Shown here: positions 59,363 through 64,000 of the stretch, piece after piece
How the letters are laid out: the number at the start of each line of letters is the position of its first letter
How positions within the stretch are numbered: the first letter of the stretch is position 1
Assembly (NCBI GenBank): GCA_002118135.1
Contig: BDIU01000398.1
Coordinates: 117,706-181,705 of the forward strand
Direction of reading: 5' to 3'
DNA: 64,000 nucleotides
Origin: Trebouxia sp. TZW2008
Taxonomy: Eukaryota > Chlorophyta > Trebouxiophyceae > Trebouxiales > Trebouxiaceae
Position numbers and translations under genes: made by a program
The notes under the pieces: generated by a model
Databases searched by the model: none
What the model was told of the DNA's origin: nothing
Seen by the model: the letters and a program-made list of their open reading frames with translations, nothing else

Positions 59363-62300
59363 ATGACAGACGAAATATCTTCGACCACCCTAGGACTTGC
59401 TTCCTGTGCCTTTGGCTGCGGATGCTTCGTGGTCTCCGCGTTGAGAAGTTCCAGGGCATCCCAGACACAGTCGGCCAGGCCTATCGAACAGTTGTCTGGT
59501 GAGTTTGCTGCACTGTGCCGACGGGCCGTTGCAAATCTTGAGCACAACTGTGACTATCTCGCAAGGTCTTTGCAGACCTCCGTGAATTAGTGCCTCTGCT
59601 TCCTCTTTTGGTTGCTGTTACTGGTAGAGCATGGTCCGCCAAGCCGCTCGAGTGTGAGTTGTCCAAGCACAAGGTGGTGGTCAAGAAGGTGAGTCATGCC
59701 AACGATGCTTTTAGTTGAGTCACTGCAGCTTGGTAAGCAACGCATGCAAGCCAAGCAAGAGATAGCCAGAAAAGGAGAGGTTACGCGCTTTGGGCAGCCA
59801 ACGGGTGTGTTCGCATGTGTTGAAGCCTGATCAAAAATTGAAACAGTCGAGGCAATCAAGCATAGACTTGAAAACCTGCTCATGCTTTCTTTGACCAAAG
59901 CATGATCGAGGACACTGTGCAGGTGACAGAGATAGAGGATGGAAGGATTAAGCAGGCTGATGGTTCCTGGAAAGTGTCAAGACAGAAGCTTCGAGACAGG
60001 TCCCAAAGTGCTGACTGGCGTCTGATTGACAGCAGCAGTTCACCTGTCATATTTGCTCCTGGAACTGGCTTACGTGTGCATGGAGCTGAACACGCCAACA
60101 AGCTGTGCTTGGTCAACACAGGTGTGTCATCCTCCTCTCGTGATCGTGCATTTCGCTGAATCATCTTACATACTATGGAGCTGAATCGGCTGATGAGCTG
60201 TGTTAGGTCAACACAGGTGTGTCATCCTCTTCTTGTGGTTGTGCATTTTGCTGAATCACCACGCATACCGTGGAGCTGAAAAGGCTGATGAGCTGTCGTC
60301 GGTCAACACAGATGTGTCGTTCTTCTCCTCTGGTTCTACATTCCTGTGTAGAGCAGCAGACGCAGTACTTGGTTCTGCAGTATGTAACACACAATGTGTC
60401 ACATGCAACATGTGCTTTGTGGAGATCATGCATCTTCAAGGTACAGTGCAAATTGTGGACATCCCGTAACATCTTGCCGCCAACATATCTGTGATGTAAC
60501 GGTCAGCCTTGCCAAAAGGGTTCTATATAGATGTCTGGAAACCTATTCTTAGTGTTCATCAACCGTGACATTCGCCCTCTCCCTGAAAGGCGAGGTTGTG
60601 CAGGTTTGGCAGTGCTCTTGCTTACCAGATTCACAACAGCACCAGTGGTCTGCAGAGGCGTAGAATATTCATGCGCCCTGGCGAAGTCAAGCAGCTGTAG
60701 TGCCAGGGCGCATGAATACTCTACGCCTCTGCAGACCACTGGTGCTGTTGTGAATCTGGTAAGCAAGAGCACTGCCAAACCTGCACAACCTTGCCTTTCA
60801 GGGAGAGGGCGAATGTCATGGTTGATGAGCAATAAGAAAAGGTTTCTGGACATCTATATAAGACCCTTTTGGCAAGACCACTCGTTACATATGAAGTGCC
60901 ATACGCTCTGCGCTCCTGATCGTTGGCTGCTACAGTATTAGACATGTGCAACATCTGCAAGACACCCTGAGCAACTGTGCATGCATGATCAAACCACATG
61001 CTGGAAGAACATGTTATGCAGCATGTCTGACACTCATGGCGCCAGGCAATGCATACCTCTCTACCATCCGCTGCTTCATTATGAAGCTCCATGCTGAAGA
61101 ACATATATTACAGTGTGACTGACACTCATGGTTGCAGGCGACGTGTACATCTCAGCCGTCGCTGGGGGCACGGCACAGATTGACGTGGGGAAAGGGGAAG
61201 GTGGGGATTTTGGTGGTGCCATCCTCCTTGCTCCATTCTTGGTAGCAAGAAGGATGGAAGTGTGATAGAGCCACGTGCTGAAAGAACATGTACTACAATA
61301 TGACTGAGACTCATGGCCGCAGGCGATGTGTACATCTCAGCCGACGCTGGCGGCATACCGCAGAATGGTGTTCCGGGACTGATAGCAAGAGGCTTGGACA
61401 TAGTGCAAGGCTACAAGGTTGCCGGATATCATAAATTGGAGCGGTCAATACCTGTTGACACTGAGCTGACTATCATTGGGGAGGTGGTCAACACACAACC
61501 AACCGTAAGTTTGCATACAATACGGCTTCAGCCGCAGATGAGATCAGAATTAATTTCACCTTGCACTGAATGTCAACATGTGCAACATCCTATATCGGCG
61601 GTATGTCACAGACATTGCCACATCAGGGCAATCTGGAAGGCAAACCCAACAGTAATTTTCCTTGCTGCAGAACCCATGCTGAGCTGTGGGTGAGGTCGTT
61701 GTGCAACAATCTTTAGGCATTGTACATGCAATCCAGTGTTTCTCTCTAAATTGCCCATGTGAGGTGCAGTACTTGCAGCTGGTGTGTGAATGCTATTGCT
61801 GCTGATCACACACCAGCTTGTAAACATGTTGCGGGTTCATTTGTTTTGCATCAGTCAGCGAAATGCGCATTTAGTTCATGGTTCAACATCACTACTTTTG
61901 TCACTTGACAGCATGGACAGCTTCAAAGTGCAAAAGGGTTCAGCATGACTGCTCCTTTGGCTCCACCCCATCAGCAATGACAACTTGCTGCAGACAAGCA
62001 GTCAGCTTGCCATGTCAGGCAATCAGAGATGTTCACATGCACCAAGCTCTCTAACACTCAGTTTGCTGTTGTGCATGACAACGCCAATGCTGTCTTGTCA
62101 TGTTGCAAGTGTTGCACCTGCCCAGCCAATCGCAGTCTAGACGCCATGTCAAGATTGCAAAAATGCGTAAGTTTGGGTTTTGTGTCGACAGGGTTCAAAG
62201 TCGCATGCAAATTTGCCAGATAATGCAAATTGGTACTCTCGTACTGTGTGTGGTGACAGGCCTCAGACACGCATGCAAATTTGACAGACATGTAAAGACT

Positions 62301-63657
62301 ACAATCTCATCACAGCAATCGTTACTTTTGCTTTCTGTTGCCACAAACAGCGGTCATTGATGATCATGCTCTGACAGAAGGTACTAACTACTAAGGCTGG
62401 TCACCTATATAAATCTTCTTGTTCTGAGTTTGCTTTCTGTGGTAGCAGAGGTTAGGAATGCCTGGAGACCTGGTCATACAGCCGCCTCGCGACGGCAGCA
62501 GCTTCATCATCAGCGACATGTCCTTCGAGGATATTGTCATGGGGTACCAGGCAGACTCCCGTTTTTTCAAAAAAGTTGGGTGGTACTCTGTAAGCATTGG
62601 CGTCATGGTTCTGGGCGCCAAGGCAGCATTGTTTGGTTGGTCTAAGTGGCGAGCAAGGCAAATCAGGCATGTCACTTTAAACCCCTTGCATGCCGTGCGG
62701 TGAACAATGCAAATGTCTTGTTGGCATTCGTTAGAGTTGGTATGTGTTTTGCATTGGCATGCATTGGCATCAGCGTGCGTGCTCTGTTGTCAGCATTCTG
62801 GCCTGCTAGACATCATTTGGTCCAAGTGGCGAGCAAGGAGCATCAGGCATGTCTATCTAAATCCCTTGCATCCCTTGTATGCTGTTTGGTCAGTAATGCA
62901 CACAATCTGTTGGAATGTGTAGGAGTTGGCACATGTTTTGCATGAGCATGCATTGGCATCAGCGTGCATCTTTGATTGTCAGCATTCTGGGCTGCAAAGC
63001 AGCATTGTTTGATTGCTCCAAGCGGCGAGCAAGGAGCATCAGGCATGTGCCTTTCACTGGCATCTATTGGGAGTTTGTGTATTGTACAATACAACAACGT
63101 ACGTGTCTCACTGGCGTGCATTGAAATTGGCATGTGCTTCTCATTGGCATGCATGTGTCATTGTCAGCATTCTGGGCTGCAAGGCAGCTTATTTTGGTCC
63201 AAGTGGCCAGCACAGAGGATCAGATGAGTGGTTTTCGCCGGGATCCATTGGCAGTTTGTGTCTCGCACAGTCCAACAATGCATATGTCTCATTGGCATGC
63301 AGCGGGAGTGGCATCAGCGTGCATGTGTCATTGTCAGCAACCTGGGCTGTAAGGCAACAGTAATTGGTTGTACCAGGCAGTTGACATGGGTTGTTTCTGA
63401 ACAGGCTGAGGAGAGAGGAAGCGGACAGAAGGCGAGCTGAGTTCAGGCAAGCAAATGGTGAAACTGTGACTGCTGCTAACAATCCTTCTGAAGAAGTTCA
63501 GGGCGATGGGCAGTGTGTAATCTGCCTCGAACGTATGAGCAACATGGTTTTCCCTTTGTGTGGTCACTTGTGCACGTGCTCAGACTGCTCATCCCGCCTC
63601 AATAGATGTCCCATATGTAGGACAAGGGCAAAGCCAGTCAGGGTGTATTATTCTTGA
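59363..63657 (+). CDS. SP1/MUL1-type RING E3 ubiquitin ligase of the plastid outer envelope, 366 aa
   Basis: Six exons join in phase: 59363-59498, 59576-59688, 59923-60121, 61323-61504, 62449-62666, 63405-63657. Residues 9-27 form the first membrane segment (LASCAFGCGCFVVSAL). The GIDE/BAM domain includes LVAVTGRAWSAKPLEC and a second half with GYHKLERSIP. SVSIGVMVLGAKAALFGW is the second membrane segment. The C terminus is a RING finger of C3HC4 type: Cys320, Cys323, Cys335, His337, Cys341, Cys344, Cys351, Cys354 (VICLERM, FPLCGHLC, RCPICRTR). Plant SP1 uses this layout to ubiquitinate protein-import components at the chloroplast surface; animal MUL1 acts at mitochondria. Intron 5 appears to have a GC donor (ATCAG|gcatgt). 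Exons 3, 4 and 5 each have degenerate copies nearby. Confidence 0.92.
60085..60310 (+). repeat. Three copies of the E3 ligase exon 3 end, 95-bp period
   Basis: The GTCAACACAG|gtgtgtc junction at 60112 recurs at 60207 and 60302, together with about 80 bp around it. The first is the one used; later ones contain in-frame stops. Confidence 0.85.
60494..60890. repeat. Foldback element, about 400 bp, near-perfect inverted arms
   Basis: Arm 60494-60684 is nearly the exact reverse complement of 60700-60890, with outer ends ATGTAACG and CGTTACAT and a short loop around AAGTCAAGCAGCTGTAGTG. Matching inner blocks include CATTCGCCCTCTCCCTGAAAG and ACCAGTGGTCTGCAGAGGCG. It lies in intron 3 of the E3 ligase gene. 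Confidence 0.92.
61131..61504 (+). repeat. Degenerate upstream copy of E3 ligase exon 4
   Basis: Positions 61131-61260 match the start of exon 4 including its acceptor (GCAGGCGACGTGTACATCTC against GCAGGCGATGTGTACATCTC) but then lose the frame. Confidence 0.8.
62600..63230 (+). repeat. Four copies of the E3 ligase exon 5 end, about 185-bp period
   Basis: The block GTGGCGAGCAAGG followed by ATCAGGCATGT recurs at 62646 (used), 62826, 63022 and 63203. The GC donor (TCAG|gcatgt) is kept in three of them. Confidence 0.85.
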
Positions 63658-64000
63658 TTTTGCTCAAACTCATCAGCCTTACTCCAGCATGGTCTGGGGT
63701 GCCTGTGCCATGATCCTCTGTCTGGGCTGCTTTGCAGTTCTGTATGCTGATCGCTGCTGCAGTTGGATTTTTGTTTCTGCGGTTTTAGTGCTTCTTCTGC
63801 TTCAGGCGTGGCCCTGTGGTTGAGTGCCGAACTTTCTATGTTTCTAGATCTTCATCACCACAAAATAGCCAAACCAGATGCCTTGGCATTGTGCCATTGA
63901 GTGTTGATCAACATGAGCAGAGAGTTTCTGAATCAGGGGTGCCTTGCTAGCCGCATTCTGTGCATACTGCATACATGCTTCATCAGTCATCGCGGTGGCC
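63658..64000. other. Downstream of the E3 ligase gene to the window end
   Basis: Presumed 3' UTR and intergenic sequence. No gene or clear signal is seen. Confidence 0.4.

Overview
This window looks like nuclear DNA of a green alga. Coding regions are cut into many short exons by mostly GT-AG introns, and several gene families are typical of plants and algae: a DEG7-type protease, an SP1-type plastid E3 ligase, a plastid GNAT acetyltransferase, a plastid glyoxylate reductase and a plastid spermidine-synthase-like protein. TGTAA sits downstream of at least two genes. A coiled-coil protein resembling animal CCDC177 would fit a lineage that keeps or recently lost flagella. A trebouxiophyte-like chlorophyte is my best guess, but the sequence alone does not prove it. 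No bacterial-style operons, tRNA, rRNA or CRISPR were seen. All exon models come from reading frames, splice sites and matching codon phase; no transcript data were available.

Layout, left to right. 1-2.0 kb: 3' part of an unrecognised coiled-coil gene (+). 3.4-3.8 kb: a compact intronless ORF (-). 4.8-7.1 kb: an RS-rich FHA-domain gene (-). 7.7-11.2 kb: a rhodanese plus dual-specificity phosphatase gene (-). 11.8-17.4 kb: a spermidine-synthase-like gene (+), divergent from the previous one. 18.7-25.0 kb: a secreted Cys-containing protein (+). 26.7-31.6 kb: a glyoxylate/succinic-semialdehyde reductase (+) with a LINE fragment in one intron. 32.2-39.2+ kb: a long coiled-coil gene (-). 39.9-42.6 kb: an mRNA-capping-type RNA triphosphatase with a C-terminal CaaX box (-). 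43.1-46.0 kb: a geranylgeranyl-reductase-type flavoprotein (+). 46.4-56.6 kb: a DEG7 protease (+). 57.4-58.8 kb: a GNAT acetyltransferase (-). 59.4-63.7 kb: an SP1/MUL1-type RING E3 ligase (+). The genes do not form one pathway; several products are probably plastid proteins.

The most striking feature is architectural. In most genes one or more exons, together with their splice junctions, sit in tandem arrays of degenerate copies at about 85-200 bp periods, and normally only the first or last copy can be read and spliced. I found this in at least nine genes. In one gene the duplicated exon is the phosphatase catalytic loop and the duplication stays in frame. The window also holds a MITE-like family, one copy of which supplies a 5' splice site; a foldback of about 400 bp; a perfect 32-bp hairpin with a template-switch signature; and four introns that appear to use GC donors.
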